From Paraburkholderia largidicola (GTDB taxonomy: Bacteria; Pseudomonadota; Gammaproteobacteria; Burkholderiales; Burkholderiaceae), in the NCBI RefSeq assembly GCF_013426895.1, contig NZ_AP023174.1, positions 2,666,001-2,730,000 of the forward strand: 64,000 bases of DNA. The letters are read 5' to 3'. The notes beneath the pieces are model-generated. The model did no database searches. It worked only from the letters and a program-made list of their open reading frames with translations, and was not told where the DNA came from. This document shows positions 45,605 through 55,092 of this stretch, one piece after another. The position numbers were made by a program, and so were the translations under genes. How positions within the stretch are numbered: position 1 is the first letter of the stretch; every line of letters begins with the position of its first letter.

Positions 45605-46795
45605 TCAAACCACATTCATAGCCAGCGCACTCTCCCGATAATGCGCGCTAGCCTTATCAGCATCTCCGAGCTGCTCATGCAAACGAGCCAACGCCCGATG
45701 CGAACGAATCTTCAGCGTCTCGTTATCAGCAAGCTTGAGCGCCTGCTCAAGAAACGACTGCGCCTTCCCCCAAAGCTGCTGATGCAAACACAACCGCCCA
45801 AGCGCAAACATCAGATCCGCGTCGTCGGGACGCTCCTTCCGCCACGCCTCAGCCTTCTGAATCAACGGCAAAGCATCGCCCCCCGTGGTATCCGGATAAC
45901 GCCGCAACAACCTCGCATCCCAATTCTGCGCAAGCGCCTCTTCAACGATCTTCCGCGCATCCTGCGGACGACCCAGCGCGACCAGCAACTCAGCCGCAAC
46001 ATCCGCCAGCCGCGGCGAATGCCGCTCGACCGCGGTCAGCGAATGCCACAGTTCGAGCAGCGCATCGGCATTGTGCCTGCGGTCCCGCAACAGATTCTCC
46101 GCCGCTAGCTGCCGCAACCGCACGGCAACCGCAGGATGAATCGCCTCGCGCTTTTCCAGCGTCTTCACGAGCTTGAGCACTTCGCCCCAGTTCTTCAACT
46201 GCTGCTGCGCCCGCAACGCAATCTGCTGCGCGTGAATGCGCCGTCCACCCTGCGACTGCATTTCAGTCAGCGCGAGCAACGCGCCATCCGCATCGCGGCC
46301 GTCGGCACGCATGTCCGCCGTCGCCATCAGGCGTGCGTCCTGCCAGTCGGCTGAATCGATCTGCGCGAGATATTCATCGCGGCGCGCGTACTCGTGCATC
46401 CGGTGCGCGGCATTCGCGGCGATCAGGCCCGCCGCACCCTTGTTGTCGGGATTGGTGAGCGAGTCACGCGCAGCCTTCTCCGCACGCGAGAAGCGGCCCG
46501 CATACAGATTGCCGATCGCATCGCGCAACGCCGCATGCGCCTTCGCGACCCGCTGGCGCGTGCGATACGCGGCGACGCGCTGCGGCATGCGCCAGATGTT
46601 GCGCACGATGCGCAGCACCGCGTAAATCACGATGAACGCGACGATGATGCCGACGATGAACAGGTTCAGCGAAATATCGATCCGATACGGCGGATAGACG
46701 AGCAGCACCTGCCCGGTGTCGAAGCGCCCGACGATCGCGAGCACCACGGCAATCGCGAACAGGAAAGCGAGCCAGAGAAGTCCACGCAGCGCCAT
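45605..46795 (-). CDS. hemY: HemY-type TPR membrane protein
   Basis: A 396-residue HemY_N/TPR protein of the proteobacterial hemCDXY cluster (not the oxygen-dependent protoporphyrinogen oxidase of the same name). Two N-terminal helices (about 4-22 and 42-64) anchor it in the inner membrane; the rest is a TPR solenoid (GNLYAGRFSRAEKAARDSL; MFALGRLCLHQQLWGKAQSFLEQAL). It is thought to assist late porphyrin synthesis. 2-bp gap to hemDX upstream. Of the last 39 codons only 3 end in C, as in the other genes that abut the repeat. Confidence 0.92.
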   Translation of the reverse strand: MALRGLLWLAFLFAIAVVLAIVGRFDTGQVLLVYPPYRIDISLNLFIVGIIVAFIVIYAVLRIVRNIWRMPQRVAAYRTRQRVAKAHAALRDAIGNLYAGRFSRAEKAARDSLTNPDNKGAAGLIAANAAHRMHEYARRDEYLAQIDSADWQDARLMATADMRADGRDADGALLALTEMQSQGGRRIHAQQIALRAQQQLKNWGEVLKLVKTLEKREAIHPAVAVRLRQLAAENLLRDRRHNADALLELWHSLTAVERHSPRLADVAAELLVALGRPQDARKIVEEALAQNWDARLLRRYPDTTGGDALPLIQKAEAWRKERPDDADLMFALGRLCLHQQLWGKAQSFLEQALKLADNETLKIRSHRALARLHEQLGDADKASAHYRESALAMNVV

Positions 46796-46797
46796 GA

Positions 46798-48858
46798 CTA
46801 ACCCCGCGTCCGGTATTGATGCACGGCCTGCAGGCTCGTATCCAGGTTCGGCACGTCGACCGCGCCCGAGCCGTCGTCGACCTGCTTCACGAGGTCGCGC
46901 ACCGTCTGCACCTGCTTCGACGACGCGTCGAAGTAGCGCGCGAGCGCGTTGTCCGCAGCGTGAAGATCGGACTTGAGCGTCGTCTGGTTGCGCGCGAGCA
47001 GCGCGAGTCGCGCGGACAGCAGGCGCATCTTCAGGTTTTCGCGCACGAAATAGCCCTGATCAGGCGCGACGAGCATCGCGTCGGCGTGGTCGATGCGACG
47101 CACCTGCACGAGACTCGTCAACTGTTCGCCAATACCCGCGACGAGCTGGTGCCACCACACTTTCCACTTCGGCTCGCCCGTGGCGGCCGCGAGGCGGTCG
47201 ACATCCTTCGGCGTGGAGGCACGCGGCGTGGCGTGCTCGATCGGCGCCTCGCCCGAAAGCGGCAGCTGGTCGATCTGATCGATCGCGTTGTCGAGCTTGA
47301 TGGCGAGACCCGTCAGGTCAGTGGACGGCGCGGACTTCAGCTTGTCGATGTCCTGCGCGATCGCCTTTCGCACGGCCAGCACCTGCGCGCCGTCCGACGC
47401 GGCGAGGCGCGTGTCGGCGCTTTGCAGCGCGAACAGCGCGAGCTGCGTGTTGCCCGTCAGCTGCAACTGCTCGCTCGCGGCCGACAGCATCTGGCCGACT
47501 TCGGCCATCGTCCAGTCGTCGCGATTGCGCGCGAGGTCCGCGTATTGTTGCTGCAGCGCCTGTTGCGCGCCCTGCGCGTCGGCGAGCTTGCCTTCGAGCT
47601 GCGCGATCTGCGCATCGGCCTGACGCACGGTGGCGACGGCCTGCTCGGTCTTCACGCGCAACTCGGCGGTCTGCGAATCGTTGGCCTGCTGGCGGTGCGA
47701 CAGCTGCTGATCGAGCTTGATGATCCTGCGGTTCAGCGCGATGCCGCCCGCGATCGCCGCGAACAGCACCAGCGCGATGACCACCCAGAGCAGCCCGTTG
47801 CCCTTGGGCTTGGCCTGCTGCATTTCATAGGGCGTAAAGGGTTGATTCGGCGGCAGCGCAGTGGCGGGCCGCGGCGCGGAGCTGGACGTCGGGGGCGTGG
47901 GGGTCGTGGATGCGTTGGTATCAGACATGCGTTCTTGTGCCGGGTTGGACTGGACCGGTTGAACTTCAAAAGGTGCCGCGAGAGACAACAGCGTACGGGC
48001 GATCCGTTCGTCGCCCGCACCGGACACCGTAATGCTATCAAAACCCAATGCCCGCGCGGTTTCCGCGATGCGCGGATGGGGCGCGACGAACATCGCGCGC
48101 TTCAGTTGCGCCTGCTCGCTCGCCGTGAGGTGGTCGTGCGCGAGTTCGGCGAGATTGCGCACGCCCTCGGAACTCGTCACGAGCCACGCGTGCGGCGTCC
48201 GGGATTCGTCCGACAGCAGCGTGTGGATGCGCGACCACGCGCCGATCGACGGGTCGGGCACGAGGCGCCGGTAAGCCGCAACCGTCTCGACTTCGGCGCC
48301 CGCTTCGCGCAGACGGTCCGCGAGCCATTCCCGGCCGCCGTCGCCGCGCACGATCAGCACGCGCTTGCCTTCGAAGGCGTTCTCTCCAAGCAAGGTTTCG
48401 AGCGCCGCATACAGCGCCTCGGAGTCGAAGCGCGCGCCATCGTGGTCGTCGGCCGATGCGCCCGGGCTGATCACCTGGTACGCGGGCGCTTCGACGCCGT
48501 GCTTCGCGAGCGCCGCGACGCTGCCCGGCCCGACCACGCCGACGGGCAGCGCGTGTGGCCAGATCGCATCGTGGCTCGCGAACGCGTAATCGACGGCGTT
48601 CGGCGACACGAACACGACCAGCGCGTATCGGTCGAGCGACGCGAGCGCCGCGCGCAATGGAGCTTCGTCGTCCGCTGCGGCGATATCGATCAGTGGAAAG
48701 TCGACGGTGACGACACCCGCGTCGTGCAGGGTCTTCGCGAGCGCGTCGGACTGTCCCGCCGGACGGGTCAGCACGACGGTCAGATGCGTCGCATGCGATG
48801 CGCCTATGCCGTCCCGGGACGGCAATGCGTCGGGTGTCGGGTTCGAGTCGGCCGCCAT
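46798..48858 (-). CDS. hemDX: Fused uroporphyrinogen-III synthase / HemX
   Basis: A 686-residue fusion. Residues 1-300 are HemD-like: VVLTRPAGQSDALA at the start, VVFVSPNAVDYAF, KRVLIVRGDGGREWLADRLREAGA and AWLVTSSEGVRNL. After a Pro/Thr/Ser linker, a membrane helix (LLWVVIALVLFAAIAGGIAL, about 360-380) and a coiled coil plus domain of HemX type (WWHQLVAGIGEQLTSLVQVRRID) follow. HemD closes hydroxymethylbilane to uroporphyrinogen III. An internal Met at 47928 (MSDTNAST) might give a separate HemX. A GTG at 48861 is an alternative start. It overlaps the hemC stop. Confidence 0.92.
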   Translation of the reverse strand: MAADSNPTPDALPSRDGIGASHATHLTVVLTRPAGQSDALAKTLHDAGVVTVDFPLIDIAAADDEAPLRAALASLDRYALVVFVSPNAVDYAFASHDAIWPHALPVGVVGPGSVAALAKHGVEAPAYQVISPGASADDHDGARFDSEALYAALETLLGENAFEGKRVLIVRGDGGREWLADRLREAGAEVETVAAYRRLVPDPSIGAWSRIHTLLSDESRTPHAWLVTSSEGVRNLAELAHDHLTASEQAQLKRAMFVAPHPRIAETARALGFDSITVSGAGDERIARTLLSLAAPFEVQPVQSNPAQERMSDTNASTTPTPPTSSSAPRPATALPPNQPFTPYEMQQAKPKGNGLLWVVIALVLFAAIAGGIALNRRIIKLDQQLSHRQQANDSQTAELRVKTEQAVATVRQADAQIAQLEGKLADAQGAQQALQQQYADLARNRDDWTMAEVGQMLSAASEQLQLTGNTQLALFALQSADTRLAASDGAQVLAVRKAIAQDIDKLKSAPSTDLTGLAIKLDNAIDQIDQLPLSGEAPIEHATPRASTPKDVDRLAAATGEPKWKVWWHQLVAGIGEQLTSLVQVRRIDHADAMLVAPDQGYFVRENLKMRLLSARLALLARNQTTLKSDLHAADNALARYFDASSKQVQTVRDLVKQVDDGSGAVDVPNLDTSLQAVHQYRTRG

Positions 48859-49853
48859 CACGCGGAAGCAGCCGGGCCGCTCGCCGTGGTGAGCGCGCGG
48901 ACGATCTCGAGTGCGCCCTGCGCTTCGAGCTGGCTCGCGACCTCGCGGCCCAGTTCGAGCGCGGCGCCCGTGGTCGGCGCGGGCGCCGAAGCTTGCGCGG
49001 ACAGCACGCGCTGGCCGTCGGGCGTGGCCACGACGCCGCGCAGATGCAGCGCGCCGTCATGCCAGGTCGCGTACGCGGCGAGCGGCACTTCGCAGCTGCC
49101 GCCGAGCGCGCGCGACACCATGCGCTCCGCTTCGACCGCGGCCGCCGTGTGCTCGTGATGCAGCGGCGCGAGCCATGCGGCGAGATCGGCGCGGTCCGCG
49201 CGGATCTCGATGCCGAGTGCGCCCTGACCGGCGGCGGGCAGGCTGTCGGCAGGATCGAGCAGCGAACGGATGCGGTCGCCGAGTCCCAGACGCTTGAGAC
49301 CGGCCGCCGCCAGAATGATGGCCGCGTAATCGCCGCGGTCGAGCTTCGCGAGGCGGGTGTCGAGATTGCCGCGCAGCGGCTTCACCACGAGCTCGGGATA
49401 GCGGATGCGCAGCATCGCTTCACGGCGCAGGCTCGACGTACCGACCACGCTGCCGGGTGGCAGTGCGGCCAGCGAGTCGTACTGGCTGGAGACGAACGCG
49501 TCGCGCGGATCTTCGCGCTCCATGATGGTCGACAGCGCGAAGCCTTCGGGCAGTTCCATCGGCACGTCTTTCAGCGAATGGACGGCGAGATCGGCGCGGC
49601 CGTCGGCCAGCGCGTTCTCCAGCTCCTTCACGAACAAGCCCTTACCACCGACCTTCGACAGCGTGCGATCGAGAATCTGATCGCCGCGTGTCGTCATTCC
49701 GAGGATTTTTACGTCACAAGATGGATATAATTTGTGCAGCGCACACCGCACATGCTCGGCCTGCCACATGGCAAGCCGGCTTTCCCGCGACGCAATGACC
49801 AGCGTGGCGGGCGGAGTGGGCGCAAGCGTCTCGGAATTCATTGTTTGATTCAT
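48858..49853 (-). CDS. hemC: Porphobilinogen deaminase (hydroxymethylbilane synthase)
   Basis: A 331-residue HemC. Motifs: [16 protein letters not shown], Lys/Arg sites [14 protein letters not shown] and [22 protein letters not shown], and the dipyrromethane cofactor Cys in [12 protein letters not shown]. It polymerises four porphobilinogens. The start used is [10 protein letters not shown]; the Met four codons later (49841) is as likely. Overlaps hemDX by one to four bases; first gene of hemC-hemDX-hemY. Confidence 0.95.
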   Translation of the reverse strand: MNQTMNSETLAPTPPATLVIASRESRLAMWQAEHVRCALHKLYPSCDVKILGMTTRGDQILDRTLSKVGGKGLFVKELENALADGRADLAVHSLKDVPMELPEGFALSTIMEREDPRDAFVSSQYDSLAALPPGSVVGTSSLRREAMLRIRYPELVVKPLRGNLDTRLAKLDRGDYAAIILAAAGLKRLGLGDRIRSLLDPADSLPAAGQGALGIEIRADRADLAAWLAPLHHEHTAAAVEAERMVSRALGGSCEVPLAAYATWHDGALHLRGVVATPDGQRVLSAQASAPAPTTGAALELGREVASQLEAQGALEIVRALTTASGPAASA

Positions 49854-50306
49854 TGAACGACGGGATGTGATAACAAACAATGTTAGCACGCGCTTTGGCA
49901 ACCTCTCGCTGGCCGCACGGCCATGCTGAAGCAGCGCGAAGGCAGTTGCAAGGGACGGCAGTCAGCGCTAAAGCGCTCGCTTCCGTCGACCGCCATGGAA
50001 CTGGAGCAGGCGTTATGCCGCCCGCTCCGGTCGACCGCCATGGGACCAGAGGAGACAGGCCTGCAGGTTCGATCCACGCAGACCCGTTGCCGCATCGATC
50101 GTGACTCGCGTGGCCACCAGAAGCCCCAGCACGGTCGTGCGCGCGTCGATGCGCCGCATGCGCGATGATTTAATGCGGCGCAGCACGCGCATGCGGCCCT
50201 CCTCCGCCGCGCGCGCCGCATGCTGACAGGCTTTGAGCGCAGTTCCCCGCTGTACCCGCAGTTGCAGTCCATCATTCTTAGACCCTGGCTTTCCTGAGGA
50301 AACATC
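49854..50306. other. Divergent intergenic region between hemC and ppc
   Basis: 453 bp with no supported gene. It contains a 14-bp direct repeat GTCGACCGCCATGG at 49985-49998 and 50030-50043 (period 45 bp). Promoters of hemC and ppc should lie here; none is obvious by eye. Confidence 0.4.
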
Positions 50307-53300
50307 GTGACGTCTTCCGGATCGGCGCGCCCTGCCCGCCGCACTACTGCCTCGCCCGATGCCGTCAATACCGCATCGGCCGCTCCCGCCGCTTCCGCTG
50401 CCAAGGCCACCAAGGCCATGAAAGCAGCGCAGGCTCTCGACTCCGGCAAAACCGGCAAATCCACGAAGACCAAGGCGCCCGCCAACGGCGCCTCGAAACG
50501 AATGAAACCCGACGGCGCCGGCAAGCAGGAGGCCGCGCGCGCGTCGAAAGAAATGAAGAATGGCGCCGCGTCACAGGCGAAGGACAACGCCCGCACGCGC
50601 GAAGACAAGGACCAGCCGCTGTTCGAAGACATCCGCTATCTGGGGCGGCTGCTCGGCGACGTGGTGCGCGAGCAGGAAGGCGACGCCGTGTTCGACGTCG
50701 TCGAAACGATTCGCCAGACGGCCGTGCGCTTTCGCCGCGAGGACGACAGCGTGGCCGCGCAGGCGCTCGACAAGAAGCTGCGCGCGCTGTCGCCCGAACA
50801 GACGGTGAGCGTGGTGCGCGCGTTCAGCTACTTCTCGCATCTCGCGAATATCGCTGAAGACCGTCATCGCAATCGGCGGCACCGCATTCACGATCTGGCC
50901 GGCTCGACGTCGCAGCCGGGCACGATCGCGCATGCGCTCGACCGGCTCGTCGAAGCGAACGCCGCCGCGACGCCCGTGCTGCAGCAGTTCTTCAACGACG
51001 CACTGATCGTCCCCGTGCTGACGGCACACCCGACGGAAGTGCAGCGCAAGAGCATTCTCGACGCGCAGCACGACATCGCGCGGCTGCTCGCCGAACGCGA
51101 CCAGCCGCTGACGGCGCGCGAGCGTCTGCAGAACGAATCGCTGCTGCGCGCACGGGTGACCTCGCTGTGGCAGACGCGCATGCTGCGCGACTCGCGCCTG
51201 ACGGTCGCCGATGAAATCGAGAACGCGCTGTCGTTTTACCGCGCGACGTTCCTCGAAGAGATTCCGGCGCTCTACGCCGACATCGAGGAAGCGCTTGTCG
51301 AGCACGGCCTCGATGCGCGCCTGCCGCCCTTCTTCCAGATGGGCAGCTGGATTGGCGGCGACCGCGACGGCAATCCGAACGTCACGGGCGAGACGCTCGA
51401 AAACGCGATCACGCGCCAGGCCGCGGTGATCTTCGAGCACTATCTGGAGCAGGTGCACAAGCTCGGCGCGGAACTGTCGGTGTCGAACCTGCTCGCGGGC
51501 GCAAGCGACGAACTGAAGGCGCTTGCGGAAGGATCGCCCGATCACTCGCCGCACCGCACGGACGAACCGTACCGGCGCGCGCTGATCGGCATCTACACGC
51601 GGCTCGGCGCGAGTGCGCGCGTCAGACTCGGCGAAGGCGTGGTGCCGCTGCGCAGCGCGGGCCCCGGCGTGCCGAAGATTCGCGCCGTCCCCTATGACGA
51701 TTCGTCCGAGTTCGTGCGCGACCTGCACGTGCTGATCGATTCGCTCACCGAGCATCACGGCGCGTCGCTCGCGACGCCGCGTCTGTCGCCGCTGACGCGC
51801 GCCGCCGAAGTGTTCGGGTTCCATCTCGCGAGCATCGATCTGCGCCAAAGCTCCGACATTCACGAAGCGGTGATCTCCGAGTTGCTGCGGCGCGCGGGTG
51901 TCGAAAGCGACTACGCGGCGCTTCCGGAAGCCGACAAGCTGCGCGTGCTGCTCGCCGAACTTGCGCAGCCGCGCCTGCTGCGCTCACCGTATGTCGAGTA
52001 CTCGGATCTGGTGAAGAGCGAACTCGGTGTGCTCGAACAGGCGCGCGTGACGCGCGAGAAGTTCGGCGCGCGCGCGGTGCGCAACTACATCATTTCGCAC
52101 ACGGAGACGGTGAGCGATCTGGTCGAAGTGATGCTGCTGCAAAAGGAAGCGGGACTGCTGCAAGGCGCGCTCGGCAACCCGGTCGATCCGGCACGCGCGG
52201 GCCTGATGGTAATCCCCCTCTTCGAGACGATTCCCGACTTGCGCAACGCGTCGCACATCATGCGCGATCTGCTGGCGCTGCCGGGTATCGATGCCATCGT
52301 CGAAAATCAGGGCAACGAGCAGGAAGTGATGCTCGGCTATTCGGACAGCAACAAGGACGGCGGCTTCCTGACGTCGAACTGGGAGCTGTACCGCGCGGAA
52401 CTGGCGCTGGTGTCGCTGTTCAACGAACGCGGCATCACGCTGCGGCTGTTCCATGGCCGCGGCGGCACGGTTGGACGCGGCGGCGGCCCGACCTATCAGG
52501 CGATTCTTTCGCAGCCGCCGGGCACCGTCGACGGCCAGATCCGGCTGACGGAACAGGGCGAGGTGATTGCGAGCAAGTTCGGCAACCCGGACATCGGCCG
52601 ACGCAATCTGGAAACGGTCGTTGCGGCGACGCTGGAAGCGTCGTTGCTGCCGCATGGCAATGCGCCTTCGCAACTGCCCGACTTCGAAGAAGTGATGCAG
52701 ACGCTGTCCGATGCGGCGATGGCGTCGTACCGTGCGCTCGTCTACGAAACCCCGGGCTTCACCGAATACTTCTTCTCGTCGACGCCGATTGCGGAGATCG
52801 CGGAGTTGAACATCGGCAGCCGGCCGGCGTCGCGCAAGCTGCAGGATCCGAAGCAACGCAAGATCGAGGACCTGCGGGCGATTCCGTGGGGTTTCTCATG
52901 GGGACAATGCCGGTTGCTGCTGACGGGCTGGTATGGGTTCGGCAGCGCGGTTGCTGGATGGCTCGAGGCCGCGGGCTCGAATATCGAACGTGAGCGTCGT
53001 GTAAATCTGCTGCGCAAGATGCATAAGGCGTGGCCATTTTTCTCGAACCTGCTGTCGAATATGGATATGGTGCTGGCGAAGACCGATCTCGCGGTGGCGT
53101 CGCGTTATGCCGCGCTTGTCGCTGACAAGAAGCTGCGCAAGCATGTGTTCGAGCGCATTGTTGCGGAGTGGGAGCGCACCTCCAATGTGCTTTCCGAGAT
53201 CACGGGGAGGAAGGAACGTCTAGCGGATAATCCTTTGCTGGCGCGGTCTATTAAGAACCGGTTCCCTTATCTTGATCCTTTGAATCACCTGCAGGTCGAG

Positions 53301-53402
53301 TTGCTTAAGCGCCATCGCGCTGGGGATGATAATGTCCGCGTGCGGCGCGGGATTCATTTGACTATCAATGGGATTGCGGCTGGGCTAAGGAATACGGGCT
53401 GA
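50307..53402 (+). CDS. ppc: Phosphoenolpyruvate carboxylase with extended N-terminus
   Basis: A 1031-residue PEP carboxylase. Active-site blocks: [13 protein letters not shown] (catalytic His), [24 protein letters not shown] and the C-terminal RNTG. Residues 1-102 are a Lys/Ala/Ser-rich, low-complexity extension not found in enteric Ppc (about 880-900 residues); the catalytic part starts around [17 protein letters not shown]. The GTG start follows AGGAAA; a later start cannot be excluded. It supplies oxaloacetate. The last about 400 bp lose C-ending codons (11 of the last 61), facing repeat copy B. Confidence 0.94.
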   Translation: MTSSGSARPARRTTASPDAVNTASAAPAASAAKATKAMKAAQALDSGKTGKSTKTKAPANGASKRMKPDGAGKQEAARASKEMKNGAASQAKDNARTREDKDQPLFEDIRYLGRLLGDVVREQEGDAVFDVVETIRQTAVRFRREDDSVAAQALDKKLRALSPEQTVSVVRAFSYFSHLANIAEDRHRNRRHRIHDLAGSTSQPGTIAHALDRLVEANAAATPVLQQFFNDALIVPVLTAHPTEVQRKSILDAQHDIARLLAERDQPLTARERLQNESLLRARVTSLWQTRMLRDSRLTVADEIENALSFYRATFLEEIPALYADIEEALVEHGLDARLPPFFQMGSWIGGDRDGNPNVTGETLENAITRQAAVIFEHYLEQVHKLGAELSVSNLLAGASDELKALAEGSPDHSPHRTDEPYRRALIGIYTRLGASARVRLGEGVVPLRSAGPGVPKIRAVPYDDSSEFVRDLHVLIDSLTEHHGASLATPRLSPLTRAAEVFGFHLASIDLRQSSDIHEAVISELLRRAGVESDYAALPEADKLRVLLAELAQPRLLRSPYVEYSDLVKSELGVLEQARVTREKFGARAVRNYIISHTETVSDLVEVMLLQKEAGLLQGALGNPVDPARAGLMVIPLFETIPDLRNASHIMRDLLALPGIDAIVENQGNEQEVMLGYSDSNKDGGFLTSNWELYRAELALVSLFNERGITLRLFHGRGGTVGRGGGPTYQAILSQPPGTVDGQIRLTEQGEVIASKFGNPDIGRRNLETVVAATLEASLLPHGNAPSQLPDFEEVMQTLSDAAMASYRALVYETPGFTEYFFSSTPIAEIAELNIGSRPASRKLQDPKQRKIEDLRAIPWGFSWGQCRLLLTGWYGFGSAVAGWLEAAGSNIERERRVNLLRKMHKAWPFFSNLLSNMDMVLAKTDLAVASRYAALVADKKLRKHVFERIVAEWERTSNVLSEITGRKERLADNPLLARSIKNRFPYLDPLNHLQVELLKRHRAGDDNVRVRRGIHLTINGIAAGLRNTG

Positions 53403-53428
53403 GGTTTTTGCTTTTTCTTGTCCTGCGG

Positions 53429-53466
53429 ACGGCGGTTCTCTTTTTTTGAGGCCGCCGTTTTTTCTT
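53429..53466 (+). terminator. Rho-independent terminator after ppc
   Basis: Stem ACGGCGG (53429-53435) with CCGCCGT (53452-53458), inner CTC/GAG and a T loop, then TTTTTCTTTTT. Lies between the stop codon and repeat copy B. Confidence 0.8.
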
Positions 53467-53482
53467 TTTGGCTTGCTTATGT

Positions 53483-54151
53483 TTTTTGCTGGCATCCGCG
53501 TTTTGGTATCTAGCTTCACGCGTCGCCCCTGTGCGGGGCGGCACCTACTTTTCTTTGCCGCCGCAAAGAAAAGTAGGCAAAAGAAAGCGGCTAACACCGC
53601 CAGCACGTGTGCCTATCCACGGACCCCCAACGTCCCCACCCTTCACACGGCCGTGCCCTGGCTGGTGCTCGTCGCCAACGCTTCGAATGAACGCCTCACC
53701 CGCTTCGAATACCCATACTCGGACAAGCGGCAGCAAATGGTATGTGCCGCCCAGGTGGCAAACTGTGTGTAGGCTCAAGTACTCCACACGCCTCACTTCG
53801 GACCGATAGCGCACGCGCCCCACCTTGTAAGAGCACTACCCTATACGACGCGACAACCTACACACAGTTTGCCACCTGGGCGGCCGTGGACTGTCTGGCA
53901 CGGCGTGCTGTACCGCGGGAGCTTGAAGCGGGTGAGGCGCACCGCAAGGACGCTGGCAACGGACGTGGGTCACGTGGTTGCCGTGTGAAGCGTAAGAACC
54001 TGTGGGCGCCCTCAGGCAAACACTAGAACTGGCGGTGTTAGCCGCTTTCTTTTGCCTACTTTTCTTTGCGGCGGCAAAGAAAAGTAGGTGCCGCCCCGCA
54101 CAGGGGCAACGCTAGCGAACCAGAAGCAAAACGCGGACGCCAATGAAAACA
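53483..54151. repeat. Large palindromic repeat element, copy B
   Basis: Second copy, same size and layout as copy A: 591-bp unit 53521-54111, 83-bp arms 53521-53603 and 54029-54111 (one mismatch, the same C/T-type position as in A), spacers of 142 and 144 bp, perfect 28-bp inner inverted repeats 53746-53773 and 53857-53884, 83-bp core. The arms match copy A almost completely; where A has GTGTGAGCC in its right arm, B has GTGTTAGCC, and the left arms carry the matching change. Flanking genes (ppc and a methyltransferase) are convergent as at copy A. No coding function supported. Confidence 0.92.
53774..53856 (-). repeat. Invertible core of element B (inverted relative to copy A)
   Basis: 83 bp enclosed by the 28-bp inner repeats. 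Aligns to copy A core only as reverse complement (71 of 83). Conserved blocks include TTGTCGCGTCGTATAG and CGAAGTGAGGCGTGTGGAG read on the minus strand. Confidence 0.9.
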
Positions 54152-54188
54152 CAAGCAAACCACTCAAAGCGTCGCAGACAAAAAAACC

Positions 54189-54941
54189 TCAATACGCCTC
54201 AACCATCAAAGCATCCAGCTTAAACGACCCATCACTCTGAACACCGAAGTACTCACGAACTTCATCCGGGGCGGAAGCCCAGACAGCCCGAATCGCCTCA
54301 ACCCGCGCCGTCGGCGTCCTCATCCTTGCGACCCACGACGCAAACTCGATATCCAGCCGCCAGCGCTCCCGCACCACAGCCTCAAACCCTGCGGCAGCAA
54401 AAAACGCCACCCACTCATCCGCACGATAATCGCGAATATGCGAGCCATCGCGCAACACCTCGACGGCCTGAAGATGCGTATCGAGCAACGGATGCTCGCT
54501 CCCCGCGATATCGATGAACAGCACGCGCCCGCCGGGCTTCAAAACCCGCCGCACTTCGGCGAGCGCCAACGGCACATCGTGCCAATGATGCGCACTCATC
54601 CGGCTGACGACCCAATCAAACGAAGCATCATCGAACGGCAGCTTTTCAGCCGCGCCCTGCTGCGTCCGGATATTCGACAACCCACGCTCAACAGCAGCAG
54701 CAGCCACGGTAGCCAGCATCTGCGGCGCAATGTCATACGCAACAACCGACGCAACATGCGGTGCAACCGCAAAGCTCGCATGCCCCGCCCCACATCCCAT
54801 ATCGAGCACCGCCGCGCCCGGCGTCGCGGCCACGGCGGCCGCCAGCGTCTGCAAGTCCGCGCCCGTCGCATGAACCTGGCTCGTCAGATACGAGGCCGCC
54901 GTCGAGCCGAACGCGTCGGCTACCTGATCGTGATGCTTCAT
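54189..54941 (-). CDS. Class I SAM-dependent methyltransferase (UbiE-like)
   Basis: A 250-residue methyltransferase. Motif I LDMGCGAGHASFAVA (about 43-57), acidic strand-2 end VVAYDIAPQMLA, motif II LPFDDASFDWVVSRMSAHHW, and ALAEVRRVLKPGGRVLFIDI are typical of the UbiE/Methyltransf_11 group. Substrate unknown. It is divergent from an XRE regulator (151 bp), which may control it. Its 3' half has few C-ending codons (5 of the last 39), as for other genes abutting the repeat. Confidence 0.88.
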   Translation of the reverse strand: MKHHDQVADAFGSTAASYLTSQVHATGADLQTLAAAVAATPGAAVLDMGCGAGHASFAVAPHVASVVAYDIAPQMLATVAAAAVERGLSNIRTQQGAAEKLPFDDASFDWVVSRMSAHHWHDVPLALAEVRRVLKPGGRVLFIDIAGSEHPLLDTHLQAVEVLRDGSHIRDYRADEWVAFFAAAGFEAVVRERWRLDIEFASWVARMRTPTARVEAIRAVWASAPDEVREYFGVQSDGSFKLDALMVEAY

Positions 54942-55092
54942 CGTGTGCTCCAGTGCCTTCAGGCCTGTTCGTGAGGATCGTGTCGAGGTCGCGAAGCGCC
55001 CCGCCTGTCGCTACAATAGAGCCCGCCCTGTACCAGTACAAGTCAAGCAATTATTCTGGTATCGACATTACCCGCCATCGTCGTCCCGCCAC

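Noticed and set aside
46816..49158. 780-codon ORF antisense to hemDX and hemC
   Set aside because: Arg-rich shadow frame; sense strand carries HemD, HemX and HemC motifs.
53446..54026. ORFs across repeat copy B
   Set aside because: Same reasoning as for copy A; reading frames follow the palindrome, and the frame is not kept through the core.
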